A DNA stretch of 64,000 nt from Malus domestica (GCF_042453785.1 NC_091664.1:30552501-30616500), one strand, 5' to 3'. Counted from the stretch's first letter, positions 51,722 to 63,358 are shown. Program-made: numbers and translations. Notes: a model not told the origin generated them from the sequence alone.

Positions 51722-51970
51722 AGGGTTGTGATTGTCACACACCCTTAATTACTTTTTCCACACCCCTTCCTATATTTTTTTTAGTACTTAATTGGTATCC
51801 TCCTATTTAATCTTCCATATATACCCCTCCCTATTTAATCTTTCATTAATTACCATAAAAAAATAGGAAGGGTATATATGGAAGATTAAATAGTAGGATA
51901 CCAATTAACTATTAAAAAATAGGAAGGGGTGTGGGAAAAGTAGTTAAGGATGTGTGAAAATCACAACCCT
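51722..51970. mobile_element. Near-perfect hairpin MITE, 249 bp, TSD AATTGA
   Basis: The left arm begins AGGGTTGTGATTGTCACACA and the right arm read in reverse begins AGGGTTGTGATTTTCACACA. The arms stay strongly complementary for roughly 110 bases each (shared CTTCCATATATACCC and CCACACCCCTTCCTAT). AATTGA flanks both sides (51716-51721 and 51971-51976). The high arm identity suggests recent movement. Confidence 0.75.
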
Positions 51971-53289
51971 AATTGAAAAGTTACTTTAAGAGCTCCTTGT
52001 AAATTTCAACTCCAATTATACTCTCTAATTTAGGGAGTCATAATAATTGTGAACCAATAGGATTAAATTTTTTATTTAAAATTAATATTGTAATAATTAA
52101 TGCTAGGAGCTCCTTTCTCACTCCATAGATTAGGAGCTCCTAGAAGTTTGGCTATACTAGGAGCATGATAGGAAGTGTGATTCAAGAAAATTTTCAACTT
52201 TTTTTAATATTTTGGTGAGCTAGCTCATTTAGAGGACCCATTGAAGATGTTTTAAGCGTGATATGTGAAAAAGTAGGAATTGTTAGTTAAAAGAAAAGGG
52301 GAAGTTTCTATTAGGGTTAGCTCAGTAGTGAGAGGGAGTAAGAATGAAGGGTAAGAGTACGTTAGACTTAGAGTTGAAAACTCTCTAATGTGACCAAAGA
52401 AAATACAAGGTTTTTTAACATGTCGATGTTATAAACCACCCATGTGTTGGGGAATGAGATCGAGCACACAACTATGGCCTAACGGTGTCCAATTTTCACT
52501 TCATTAGAAGAGGCTTCAGATTTAATTCGTATGGATATGAAAACGATATATATTTGTATTGAGTTAAATCAAAGACGGAGTTAGAAACTTTATAGGTGTG
52601 GGTTAATATATTCTGTGTTGGAGCATGAAGTGTATGTTATATATAGGGTGGGGCAAAAAATTTGTATTTCACAAATTTATGCTACATATTAGTAGCTTAT
52701 TCTATTTTTTTTTTCCAAGAATTGCACTAGGTTATTGCCCCTGAGATGAGAGCCTATAAATAGCTCCGTCCTTGGGTTCAAATACTAAATTGTGATTCAC
52801 TGTTAAGTATCGTTGTAACTTGTCGTATCTTATCATTCATAAAATAAAAAATAAATAAAAAAAGAACAAACAAAGTAGAGAGTTCAGATGTAAAGATGGA
52901 CACACTACTATTAATCAACTGTCTAAGCCTTCCTTACATGGAATCGATTATCATCCTTGTTTTATTAGTTCAAAACATAAACAAATGACAAGATGTAGTG
53001 GTCAACCTGTCTTTACTTCACTCATTTATCCATTTGTTCACTATACACTATAGAATTATTAGAGAGTTTTTGTTTCATATTTCTTCCCCTCCAATTGCTT
53101 TGACATTGATGTTGGACTTGTTATGACTCCACTTGTCGAAACACAAGACTCACGTGGCCGTCTAAGAGCTTTTTTTGAAAGTGCTTTGAGACAACTAAAA
53201 GTACTTTCGACTAGTTTGACAGAAAAAAGTGAAATGTTTTTTTTTAAATTTTTTTATATAACGATGTTCATCATTATCATTTATTCATG

Positions 53290-53352
53290 TGAGTCAACTT
53301 GAGTTATCTCACTTACAAGTGAAGAAAAATATCATTAAACCGTAATACTAGT
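53290..53352 (-). mobile_element. SINE fragment next to the transposon left end
   Basis: Read on the minus strand: AGTATTACGGTTTAATGATA then CTTCACTTGTAAGTGAGATA, matching the 5' part of the second SINE family. The PIF element inserted nine bases beyond it. Confidence 0.45.
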
Positions 53353-53363
53353 TTGTACAATAG

Positions 53364-53376
53364 GGGTGCGTTTGTT
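53364..53376 (+). repeat. Left terminal inverted repeat of the PIF element
   Basis: GGGTGCGTTTGTT, with TAG before it. The subterminal motif GGACTAAGCTGGACT and variants run from about 53382 to 53485. Confidence 0.8.
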
Positions 53377-53990
53377 GCGCCGGACTGTCTCGGACTGGAC
53401 TAGCTGCCGGGACTAAGCTGGACTGGCTTAGACTGGACTAAGCTGGACTAACTTAGTGAAGCGTTTGGTGCAGTCTCGGACTAAGAAGCAGGATAAGAAA
53501 AACAATATTGTTCACCAGATTTGTGTTTGCTTAGACTAGGACTACAAATTTTTGTCATTGTGTAATAGAGTAATGCTACAAATCTCATGATATGGGTTAA
53601 TTGGAGCATATTTTTGCCATGTATATTATGAATCTTAAAAAAAATTGACAATTGTTTTGTTTCTATTACCTGCTAATAGAATTGGGTTTAATTTGCAAAT
53701 GTAGCTTGATTTAAACTCTATCACCCAACAGAAGAAAAATAATAGTGGCCAATACATGCAACTTCAACAAATACAAGTACATAAGATCTCCATAATTTAG
53801 AAAATCCTAGTTAACATTAGTTAACATTAGCCAAAATAGATCTCCATAATTTACAAAATGGCTAGTAAACATAAGCCAAAATACTAGTGCAAAGCTAAGT
53901 TATAAGTCATAACATAAGACTGTATGATTAATAAAATACATCCATGTTAACGTTAATAAAATACATCCATGTTAACATTAGCCAAAATCC

Positions 53991-54981
53991 TCATCCGCTT
54001 GCGTTGTCTCTTAAAAGTCTTTGGACGAACACTTTCTTGAGTTCCGGTTTGATTGCCCTGAACACTCCCACATTTTTTGGTTTATCCAAAATAAGAGACA
54101 ATGCATCAATTTGATCCATAGGAGAGAGACCCATTGCTTCAAGTTCATTAGCTATGTCAGTATGATCTGCAGTACCTTGAACTAAAGCTTCAGTTACCAT
54201 TTGCATCCTCTTCCCACTTTCAACATAAAAATCTTTCAGTCCACTGATAATTGCCTCGGTTCCATCACTTGAACTTCCCACAGCTCTTTTCCTCTTTCTT
54301 TGGCTATTTTCAGATGGGGTGCTTTGTTGGCTTTGTTGGTTCATTGAAGAAACAAAATTATCACCTCCAATATCACTTTCACCAACATGATCATGACTTT
54401 GTTCCTCCACCATTTGAGCAGGGGTTTCGGCTACATTACCCGTAGCCCGATCTTTTCCAAATATATATGCAAATCTATCAAACAGTGGAAAAGGTTTGCT
54501 TCTCCATCCATCGGCTTCTTTATTTCTCTAAGATTATATCAACATAGCAAAACTAAAATTTAGCATGCGTAACAAATATAGGAGCAAGAATATAACTAAT
54601 GCATAAATAAAATAGGATATGAACCTGCACATAAGTTTGCCATGCGTCATCACTGTCAACTTCAACGCACTTTTTGACATCATTCCATGCAAATCCACTT
54701 GTGTTTATCATGTCAACGACCATACTATATGTTTTTTTCCATTTCTTCAACTTGGACTCAATATGTGGATTTGCCTTTATATTTGAATGAGGACATAAAA
54801 CATTGACAGCTTTTGCTATTTCAACCAAAGTACCTTGTTTGAAAGCACCGGTGTCACACCGTTGCTTCCGAGCAACAAAATCCTCAAGAACTCCTAGTAA
54901 TACTTCTTCCTCAAATGCTTCCCATTTACGCCTTCTTCCTTTTGGCTCTTGAGTAGCATTCAAAATATTTTCGTTATCCAT
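53991..54981 (-). CDS. Myb/SANT-like DNA-binding protein of the PIF/Harbinger element (2 exons, 297 aa)
   Basis: Minus strand: exon 1 54981-54625 and exon 2 54527-53991, joined across a GTTCAT...TCTTAG intron in phase 0, ending TGA. The N-terminal half carries a trihelix/Myb_DNA-bind_3-type domain (about 15-110: RRRKWEAFEEEVLLGVLEDF, KLKKWKKTYSMVVDM and the tryptophan-containing DDAWQTYVQ). A Ser/Gln-rich linker with a KRKRK-like basic patch (QRKRKRA, a likely nuclear signal) follows, then an acidic helical C-terminus. In Harbinger systems this partner protein binds subterminal DNA and brings the transposase into the nucleus. It shares orientation with the transposase and lies downstream of it. 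Exon edges are inferred from splice signals. Confidence 0.82.
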
Positions 54982-55030
54982 ACCTAAACAAAAAATATTT
55001 TAATGAAGGAAAATACCATACAAATAATCA

Positions 55031-55110
55031 ATTTGCATAATATCCAATCAACTTGCATAATATCCAATCAACTTGCATAATATCCAATTAATTTGCATAC
55101 CATCCAATCA
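55031..55110 (+). repeat. 20-bp tandem repeat, four units, between the two transposon genes
   Basis: The unit is close to ACTTGCATAATATCCAATCA, repeated at 55031, 55051, 55071 and 55091 with one to three changes per unit. A partial fifth follows. It lies 50 bases upstream of the Myb-like start codon and about 70 bases past the transposase stop. Confidence 0.85.
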
Positions 55111-55181
55111 TTGTGCTAATATCTAACAAATGCATGATAAAAAGGAATACTAAAATAAAATGTTATCATTAAAACATATAG

Positions 55182-56563
55182 CTAGTTCGGTTGCTGGTTC
55201 CTAATTGCTCTCCACTCATTATACATTTCCTCAGCCATATCATTCCTCATTGCAGTCCACTGGTCCGATGATTGAACACTACCAACATATTCACCTTCTT
55301 CTGTATTTTGTCCATCTTCTATTATTGGCAAATTCTCCATTGGATCTACTAACATCTCTTGCCTAATAAGATTGTGTAGTAGGCAACAAGCGGTAATTAT
55401 TCGACCTTGTGTCCTTATCGGATAGAAAGATGGACTCCTTAGTATCGACCACCTTCCTTTTAGCAAGCCAAAACAGCGTTCAATTACATTCCTTGCCTTA
55501 GAATGCTTCATGTTAAAATATTCTTCCTTATTAGAAGGTGTTCGTCCCTCCCATTCAGATAAATGATAAGGTATTCCTCTATAGGGTGCAAGGAATCCTT
55601 CACCATTTGTATAACCACCATCTACAAGGTAATAACAACCTAATGAAAAAAAAAACAGACCTTATTAGTGTTTTGTAGTTGACAAACAGAACTAAACCTA
55701 ACTTAGAAAGTTGAGACTAAGTAATAATCTTACCCGCTGGTACCTTAAAACCATTAGGCCTACTAATTGCATCATGTAGCACTCTAGAGTCTGATGCGGA
55801 ACCCTCCCACCCCGGAAACACATATATGAACTGCATATCTCCTGAACACACACCTAACACATTAGTTGCGACTCGACCCTTTCTTGTTCGGTATCTTGGT
55901 TTGTCAATTTCAGGTACATGCACATCAATGTGTGTTCCATCCAATGCTCCCAAGCAATTCTTAAAAATAAAAAATAAAAAACTTTTTGTTAATTTATACA
56001 AAGGGAATGAAGAGTTAAAGCTTAAGGAAAATGAAAAATATTTCTCATCATACCTTAAAACATCGCCACCTAGCATCTGTAGAATCAATAGGCACAGGCT
56101 GTGGGACTTTTAGTAGGAAACCTTGTAATCGCAAAATTCCTTGCAATACGCTATTGAAATACCTACTTATAGTCTCTCCCGACCTATAAAATCTACCGCC
56201 AACACTACGATTCTTAGTATGATGTGCTAATATTTGTAAAGTCATACACACCTGTTCCTCTACAGACACCAAACCATCAGTTTTTACCCTCCCATCTTGA
56301 CGAAGTAAGTCGCATAATATGCCAAAAGTCCTTCTATCCATTCTCAATTCGTTAACACATTCAGTATCAGTATTCCCTATTATACCATTCAGATAACACA
56401 AACTAATCTCTCGTCTAATAAGTGAACGGTTAGTCAATGTGGGTCGTTCAACATGTCTCTGTTTGCCACGTAGCATCATCACCACAAGAATCGTACAAAT
56501 ACAAATTGTTTCCAAATAAGACATCTCTAACAATAAGATCAATAAAAGCTTCCTTCGATCCAT
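55182..56563 (-). CDS. PIF/Harbinger DDE transposase (3 exons, 397 aa)
   Basis: Minus strand: exons 56563-56054, 55959-55734 and 55639-55182, ending TAG; phases agree. The N-terminal helical region (about 60-165) includes the helix-turn-helix-like segment with [18 protein letters not shown]. The DDE_Tnp_4 nuclease core has all three acidic residues: Asp177 in GALDGTHID, Asp227 in [12 protein letters not shown] and Glu299 in [17 protein letters not shown]. Each lies in the family's usual context, along with the conserved [10 protein letters not shown] and LLHNLI blocks. It should cut and paste DNA at the terminal inverted repeats, together with the Myb-like partner. No stop or frameshift is seen, which is unusual for a genomic copy. 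The initial ATG may not be the true one; additional 5' exons toward 59700 are possible. Confidence 0.88.
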
Positions 56564-56889
56564 ATCTATCCAAACAAAAAAAAAACAAAAAACAAATTAA
56601 CTAAATCATTAACCCGAGGCAACAAATATACATATGGCGTTGAAAAAAAAAAGTTTTCATTAACCCGAGGCATCATATTCAAAATGTTCTACTCTTATAC
56701 ATCTATAAACATGTGTCTAAGAACACTAGTATGAGGATTGCTATCATTGCTAGGCATTGCATGTGAAAAGGGAAATTAAAGGACACCTGTAATGCAGTAG
56801 CCTTAGCCTTAGCCTTCCGTTTATGCTCCTCTTCTCTGCAACCAACAACCACAACAAATTGCAATTCAGCATCAACCCCACACAATACA

Positions 56890-59282
56890 AAACATTCACA
56901 TTGTATACACAGTACATACATACACACTGCAAACACAGTACATACATACACACACTACATACACTGCATACACTACACACACTACATACACTACACACAC
57001 TACATACACTACACACATACACTGCATACACTACACACACACCCTGCAAGTACACACACAGTGCATACATACATACACACACTGCATACACCCTGCATAC
57101 ACCCTGCATACATACACACTGCATACACAGTACACAAACACACACACACACTACATACACTACACTTACACACACACTGCATACACTACACACACACCCT
57201 GCATACACACTGCACACACACACACTCACACTCACACACTGCACACACACACACACACTGCATACATACTGCATACACACACACACACTGCATATATACA
57301 CACACACTGCATACATACACACACACTCACACTTACACACACTGCATACATACTGCATACATACACATACACTGCATACATACTACATACATACACACAC
57401 ACACACTGCATACATACACACACACTCACACTTACACACACACTGCACACACACACACTCACACTCACACACTGCATATATACACACACACACACTGCGC
57501 ACACACACACACACTGCACACACTGCATAGACACACACACACTGCACACACTGCATAGACACACACACATTGCATACACACTCACACACAAACTGCACAC
57601 ACACACACAAACTGCATACACACTCACACACACACTGCACACACACACACACACTGCATACACACACACACACTCACACTCACACACTAAACACAGTCAC
57701 ACACACACACACACTGGACACACACATACACACACTGCATATATACACACACACACAAACTGCACACACACACTGCATACACACACAAATTGCACACACA
57801 CACAAACTGCACACACACACACTGCATACACACACAAACTGCACACACACACAAACTGCACACACACACACACTACATACACACACACACACTGCACACA
57901 CACTCACACTCACACACACTCACACTCACACACTGAACACAGTGACACACACACACATACGGGGACAGAGTGCAACAAACTCTTACCCTCACACACACAC
58001 TCTGTTTTTATACTCACACACACACACTGCATACATACTTGCATACACACACACTGCACACACACACACACACTGCACACACACACACACGCACACACAC
58101 ACACACACTGCATACATACTGCATACATACACACACACACACACTGCGCACACACACACACTGCACACACTGCATAGACACACACACACTGCACACACTA
58201 CATACACACTCACACACACACTGCACACACACACACAAACTGCATACACACTCACACACACACTGCACACACACACACACACTGCATACACACACACACT
58301 GCACACACACTCACACTCACACACACTCACACTCACACTTACACTCACACTCACACACAAACACACACACACACTGCACACTTACACTCACACTCACACT
58401 CACACTCACACTCACACTCACACTTACACACACACTGCATACATACTGCATACATACACACACACACTGCATACATACTACATACATACACACACACACA
58501 CAAACTGCACACACACACTGCATACACACTGAACACAGTCACACACACACACACACTGGACACACACATACACACACACACAAACTGCACACACACACTG
58601 CATACACACACAAATTGCACACACACACAAACTGCACACACACACACTGCATACACACACAAACTGCACACACACACAAACTGCACACACACACACACTA
58701 CATACACACACACACTGCACACACACTCACACTCACACACACTCACACTCACACACTGCATACACACTCACACACACACTGCACACACACACACACAAAC
58801 TGCATACACACTCACACACACACTGCACACACACACACACTGCATACACACACACACTGCACACACACTCACACTCACACACACTCACACTCACACTTAC
58901 ACTCACACTCACACACAAACACACACACACACACAAACACTTACACTCACACTCACACTCACACACACATTTTACACACACAACTCACACACACATTTTA
59001 CACACACAACTCACACACATACACACAAAAACAGATTACACACACACACACGGACATATTACACACACATTTTACACACACAACTCACACACACACTGCA
59101 AATAACACAGGTTACACACACACACACGGATAGATTACACACACATTTTACACACACAACTCACACACACACAGATATTACACAGGTTACACAGATTACA
59201 TACACACACACACACACAAACACACTCACACACACACAAACACACAGACAAATTTTTTTTCAGTACACACAAACACACACAC
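56890..59282 (+). repeat. CA-rich satellite / expanded microsatellite (~2.4 kb) inside the transposon
   Basis: Almost pure alternating CA, punctuated by ACTGCATACA, ACTACATACA, ACTGCACACA, CACTCACACT and, near 58980-59150, CACATTTTACACACACAACT. Blocks of these units recur in the same order. In particular about 57690-57940 and about 58530-58760 are near-identical at an offset of 825-842 bases, so the array also grew by duplication of large blocks. Because CA repeats lack stop codons, long open frames appear in most frames (Thr/His- or Cys/Val-rich). I do not regard them as genes. It separates the transposase start codon from the right transposon end. Confidence 0.93.
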
Positions 59283-59810
59283 AGAGAGCATACACCTGAG
59301 ACTAATCTCAATTTCATCTTATGAAAACCCCATATTCTAATCTCAATTTCACCTAAATAACAAAACCCTAATTTGTTCAATTGCAAATCCACTTGTATAT
59401 TATGAATTTCTCAAACCCAAAACAACAAAATCAAATAAACCTCAGTTAATATCACAAACAAATCCACACAAATCGACGAAAAAAAATCCAAGATTCGAAG
59501 CTTACCGACTAGAGGCAGATGACAGCGACCAGATGCAAGGATGACGATGAGCGTGAGGACGATGTGGGAGCACGGCAAGGACGACGACGAGGGCAGACGC
59601 AGAGATGAGGACGATGTGGGATGTGAGATGTGGGAAGACGCGGTTTCTCTGGCTTACGAGTCCGCCCGAATTTGGGATCCCTCGTGAAGAACGGCTAAGC
59701 CCCCCCTTAGTCCTAGCGAATCCCACCTAAGCTCATTAAAGCTAATCCCGGTACCCACCAAACACTGGACTATAGTCTAGTCCAGTCCAGTCCCAGCGAA
59801 TCCTGTCAAA
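59283..59810 (-). promoter_or_regulatory. Right-end region of the PIF element: probable 5' leader/promoter of the transposase
   Basis: GC-rich and GAC-rich at 59500-59760, unlike its surroundings. This is the side from which the transposase would be transcribed. No TATA box could be assigned with confidence. A 74-codon minus-strand open frame (59726-59502) has no recognisable domain. Confidence 0.35.
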
Positions 59811-59821
59811 CAAACGTGCCC
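59809..59821 (-). repeat. Right terminal inverted repeat of the PIF element
   Basis: Read on the minus strand GGGCACGTTTGTT, followed on the plus strand by TAG. Subterminal GGACTGGACTGGACTAG motifs lie at about 59766-59795. Confidence 0.8.
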
Positions 59822-59824
59822 TAG

Positions 59825-60920
59825 AAGTCTTTTTAAAAGAAGCACTGGTTTAGAATTACAAAAACACATAATTATGTAAAGTGTTTATCATCAAAATTAT
59901 TATCTAGAGACATTTTTAAACGGATCATCAGGTTTTAAATTTAGGATCCTCATATTCTAAATTTAATAGAAACTTTTCCAATTTAAAAGAAGCACTTCCA
60001 ATAACGTTTGGCAAAAGTGTTTCTCTAAATTAAAAAAGCATCTAGACATGCTTTTTAAAAGAATCACCTGTTTCAAAGAACTAAATTTTTAATAAAAATT
60101 TCATCATAATATATAATATAAACTTTTCCAATTTAAGCGTTTACGAGCAAAAATGTTTAACATAAATATTTTCAACTTAAGATTCTAAATCCAATAGTGC
60201 ATATCATGGATATTTCCAATTTGAAGCAATGTATAAATTTCTTTACATTCTTTCTAAGAGTATGGTGCAAGCAAGCAAGCAAAGCATGCAGTTCAAACAG
60301 TGGATTCAGAGAAAATATGGGCACCCAACCAAAACAACGAATAGATCCAACAAGCTGACATGAACAATTGCATCTGCATTTATGGTAGGACGTAAGTATT
60401 ACATGACCGGAAATACACTCTGAAATTGCCATTCATCCGAAATATCGAATAGCAATCGGCTAACAAAATTACAGATACAGAACTTGAAATGTTTATATGG
60501 ACAAATGATGATATAACAATCTCTGTTTGAATTCATTGCTGCCTGAGAACTCTCCAAACCTGAAAAGAGAAGGAGGATTTCAAGAAACTGATAAGAAAAC
60601 GCGGTTACAATAATCCCGAATGTGAAAGACTGAGGAAAAAGATGAAAGAAGCGGAGGAGAAGTGCACGTACCCTGTTTACAGCACCCCAATTGGCCATAA
60701 TCACATTTCCAAAAGAGATCCCCCTGTTTACAAAAAGAAAAGAAGAGAACAGCAAGACAGCAGCAAATCTGTGGCCCTTATAAAATCAGCCACGAACTTC
60801 TTATCTTTGTTTTTTTGACAAGACACCAACTTTAATCTGTGTTCCACTATATATGAATACGATTCGTTTGTCCAAGCACGCTGTTTAAGTGCACAAGAAC
60901 CGGAAAGAAGAAAATGAATT
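59825..60920. other. Flank of the transposon and 3' region of TH2
   Basis: 59825-60070 holds AAGCACTT/AAGTGTTT phrases of the dispersed MITE family. 60100-60920 is probably the TH2 3' UTR. Within it, minus-strand splice signals at 60723 (acceptor), 60672 (donor) and 60559 (acceptor) could define two small downstream exons. Confidence 0.4.
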
Positions 60921-63358
60921 CTAACAACCCAAAATGAAGGCATGTATTTCCGCCCAACTATTCACTGTGTAAAGAATACCGGTTAACCCTTTCCAATTAG
61001 AAGACCTTCCATCTGTGCATTCTTTCTGTTTCTTAACTAAACCCGCAAACAAAGGAACAAAAGATACCCCAAACTGAGTCGCCACTCTCCTAAGGCTTGA
61101 ACTCGACCCAATTACGATACCAATATCTGCCTCCAGCAGACACAGTAAATCACCCACCGAGTCTCCTATGTAAACGGTCAAGTTCTTTCTGTCATTGCTG
61201 CAATTTTTCAATATTTCTTTGAAAGATTGAACCTTGTTAATAGGAGACTCCACCTTCTTAACAATGTCACCTGTGGATATGGATTCCTTAAAAGTAAACT
61301 CATTTGCATGCACATTCAGCTCGGGTAAACCACCTGCTCCAAACAACACATAAACAAGAATGAGAGGCATGTCTATAAAGTTGCTAAGGGTGATAAATAT
61401 GCACTTCAAATGTCAACACTGGAAATCTTATATGTCCACCAAAGGTCAGATTCTAAAGATTCTGAACAACGGCAAAATCTATGTCCAATAAATTCCCATA
61501 ACTCATATGTTCCAGAATTTTCTCCTAAATCTAGGTAGACCAACTTCAAGGTGTCTTATGAATATATTTTTGTTCAAACTGTACCTAGAAAAGACGCAAT
61601 ACATTGAAACATAAGATTCTCTTAGGATCAAGTTCCAGTCAATTTCTACAGAGGCAAGAAGAATCATACTTTAATAACCAACCCGGCTTGTTCATATCAA
61701 TCAGGATATACTATAGGGATCGAGACAATAAAACTATCTACTATCTCATAACAAGAGAATAAGAGTAAATTGGGTTTGAGTAATGCATACTCAAATATAA
61801 AGAAACAATTCAGAAGGAAAGTATACCTGATGAAAAGGCCGACCTTATGAGATCACCACACCAACAGTACGAAAGAACATGAACATTTGTATTCAAGTTT
61901 TCACTCTTGACAATTTTCTGGAAGAAATTAATACAACCATCTTGAAGAATGAGACGTTCACCAGCTCTTTTTATATCTTCGAGATTAAGACCCTTGAGTA
62001 CTCCTGACTTTGTAACTCTATTGTTTGCCTTCCTCTCAAAATCTGAAAGTTTCTCTAGTGCTTTATGCAACTTTTCATAGTCAAACACCGCTGCAAAACC
62101 ACAGAAGGGCAAATGGTCACACCTGAGCAAGTAACCTTTACAAAAGTGCTACTGTAACAATTTTTCACGCCTTCAAACATAAAGTTGAACATTCATGAAT
62201 AGCAAACAAGACTACAGTAATTGTTAATATACCTTTTTCAGTGGGAACGATGCTTTCTATGCATTGCTCATACTCTTCTGTGTACTGCCTGGAAAGAAGA
62301 CCCCATGTATTCCTGAGATCAGCTGATGACATCCGAGCAATATGATTTTCGGGCTGATGTTGATCAGATTTTTGATCAGATTTTGGTGCTGTTACTATTG
62401 CAATTTCAGCCAAAATGGCAGATGAATCGACGATCGTACAAGTCAAGTCAAAATCAGAAAATATCACGAGCCGATCTTCTGCAGGGTTATGCTCTTTGAT
62501 CAGAGGAACTACAGTTGGCTGAACAAGGGGCTGAGCAGAGAAGAACTCTATTTCAAGTTTCATTGCTTGGTGATAAAGCTTTTCGATTATGTCAAGTTCC
62601 TCGCCTGTCAAAGAGACACTTAGTTTATCGAGCAACTCTTCGGTTTGTACAGCTGATGCCTGAATTCAACGATAACGGTAATTGAACTGTTAGTAAAAGA
62701 AGGCAATTTATGTAATGTATCACCCTTTCAGATCAGAATCAGGAGAGTAAATTCAGACTGACCATAAGAAAACAAGGTGATATGACGAACCTGAAAACTT
62801 TCAGAAGAATAATTGTCAATCCACTTCAAGTACGGGTGACTGCCTTCATTGGGATCTAGAAGGGCCTTGAACTCTTTACCAAGAAAGGCATACAGTCTCA
62901 TGCAAGGAGTCATAGCGCCAAGGGTGTAAGCAGCAACTTTGGTTCTTTCAAATGGAGTTGCAAGTTTACCAGGACCCTTGACTCCTTCAACTTTTCCAGA
63001 GGCTGTTGCCAATAAGAAATCTGTGTACTTCACGGCAGCAGAGTTGATAGGGGCCTCTTTAGCACCCTGTAAACCCCATCCCTGCATGGCTCTCTTTATT
63101 TTAGACAATGCAAAACGTAACTCAAAAGAATATGAAACATTAATTTTCTGCCAACATTTGCATTCAAAATACTCAATTGGATGATTGCAGATCACTTATA
63201 ATTTACATGTCTCCTCCCGTGTCATAGATAAAATAGCCCTTCATTGTACCTTCACAAATGAATCATGCATTTTCAGCTCCTGCCGAACTGCCTTCCTCAA
63301 CTCAGAAATCACAGGCTTTGCATCATCATCGTCTGCACAATCTTCTGCCAATTCATAC
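60921..63358 (-). CDS. TH2: TH2: TENA/HAD thiamine monophosphate phosphatase (5 of its exons; 5' end outside window)
   Basis: Minus strand exons: 63358-63250, 63081-62791, 62659-62233, 62090-61827, 61333-60921, all in phase, about 500 residues. The first exon (organelle targeting and start of the TENA domain) must lie beyond 64000. The TENA/THI-4 part shows YELAEDCADDDD, MHDSFVK, FLLATASGKVEG and YLKWIDNYSSESFQ. The HAD part has the nucleophile motif FSDFDLTCTIVDSS, HVLSYCWCGDLIRSAF and the late motif YIGDSVGDLLCLLEADIGIV. Plant TH2 dephosphorylates thiamine monophosphate to thiamine, in cytosol and mitochondria, and the TENA domain acts in salvage of thiamine breakdown products. It ends FILGC, close to the usual end of the family. 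Catalytic Asp residues are intact, so it should be functional. Confidence 0.93.

Larger units (their letters stand above)
44528..53360. other. Long gene-free region with small transposons and microsatellites
   Basis: Nearly 9 kb of AT-rich DNA. Apart from the listed SINE, MITEs and simple repeats I see no supported gene. Open frames at 45606-46097 and 48231-48605 have no domain, codon or splice support. 47100-48000 and 49400-51000 hold nothing I can name. Confidence 0.5.
53364..59821 (-). mobile_element. Complete PIF/Harbinger DNA transposon, 6458 bp
   Basis: Terminal inverted repeats: left GGGTGCGTTTGTT, right read in reverse GGGCACGTTTGTT. TAG sits on both sides (53361-53363 and 59822-59824) as the target-site duplication. 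Both genes expected of the superfamily are inside on the minus strand: a DDE transposase (55182-56563) and a Myb/SANT-like DNA-binding protein (53991-54981), both open and spliceable. Subterminal regions carry repeated GGACTAAGCTGGACT and GGACTGGACT motifs, likely transposase-binding sites. A 2.4 kb CA-rich satellite lies upstream of the transposase. By structure it could be autonomous. Whether it is expressed is unknown. Confidence 0.87.

Noticed and set aside
55020..55115. Short regular repeats that might suggest a CRISPR array
   Set aside because: The units are contiguous 20-mers without spacers, inside a plant transposon.
56823..59133. Long open frames (up to 387 codons) rich in His/Thr or Cys/Val on both strands
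   Set aside because: They arise because CA/TG repeats contain no stop codons in most frames. They overlap one another on both strands and have no domain or splice signals.
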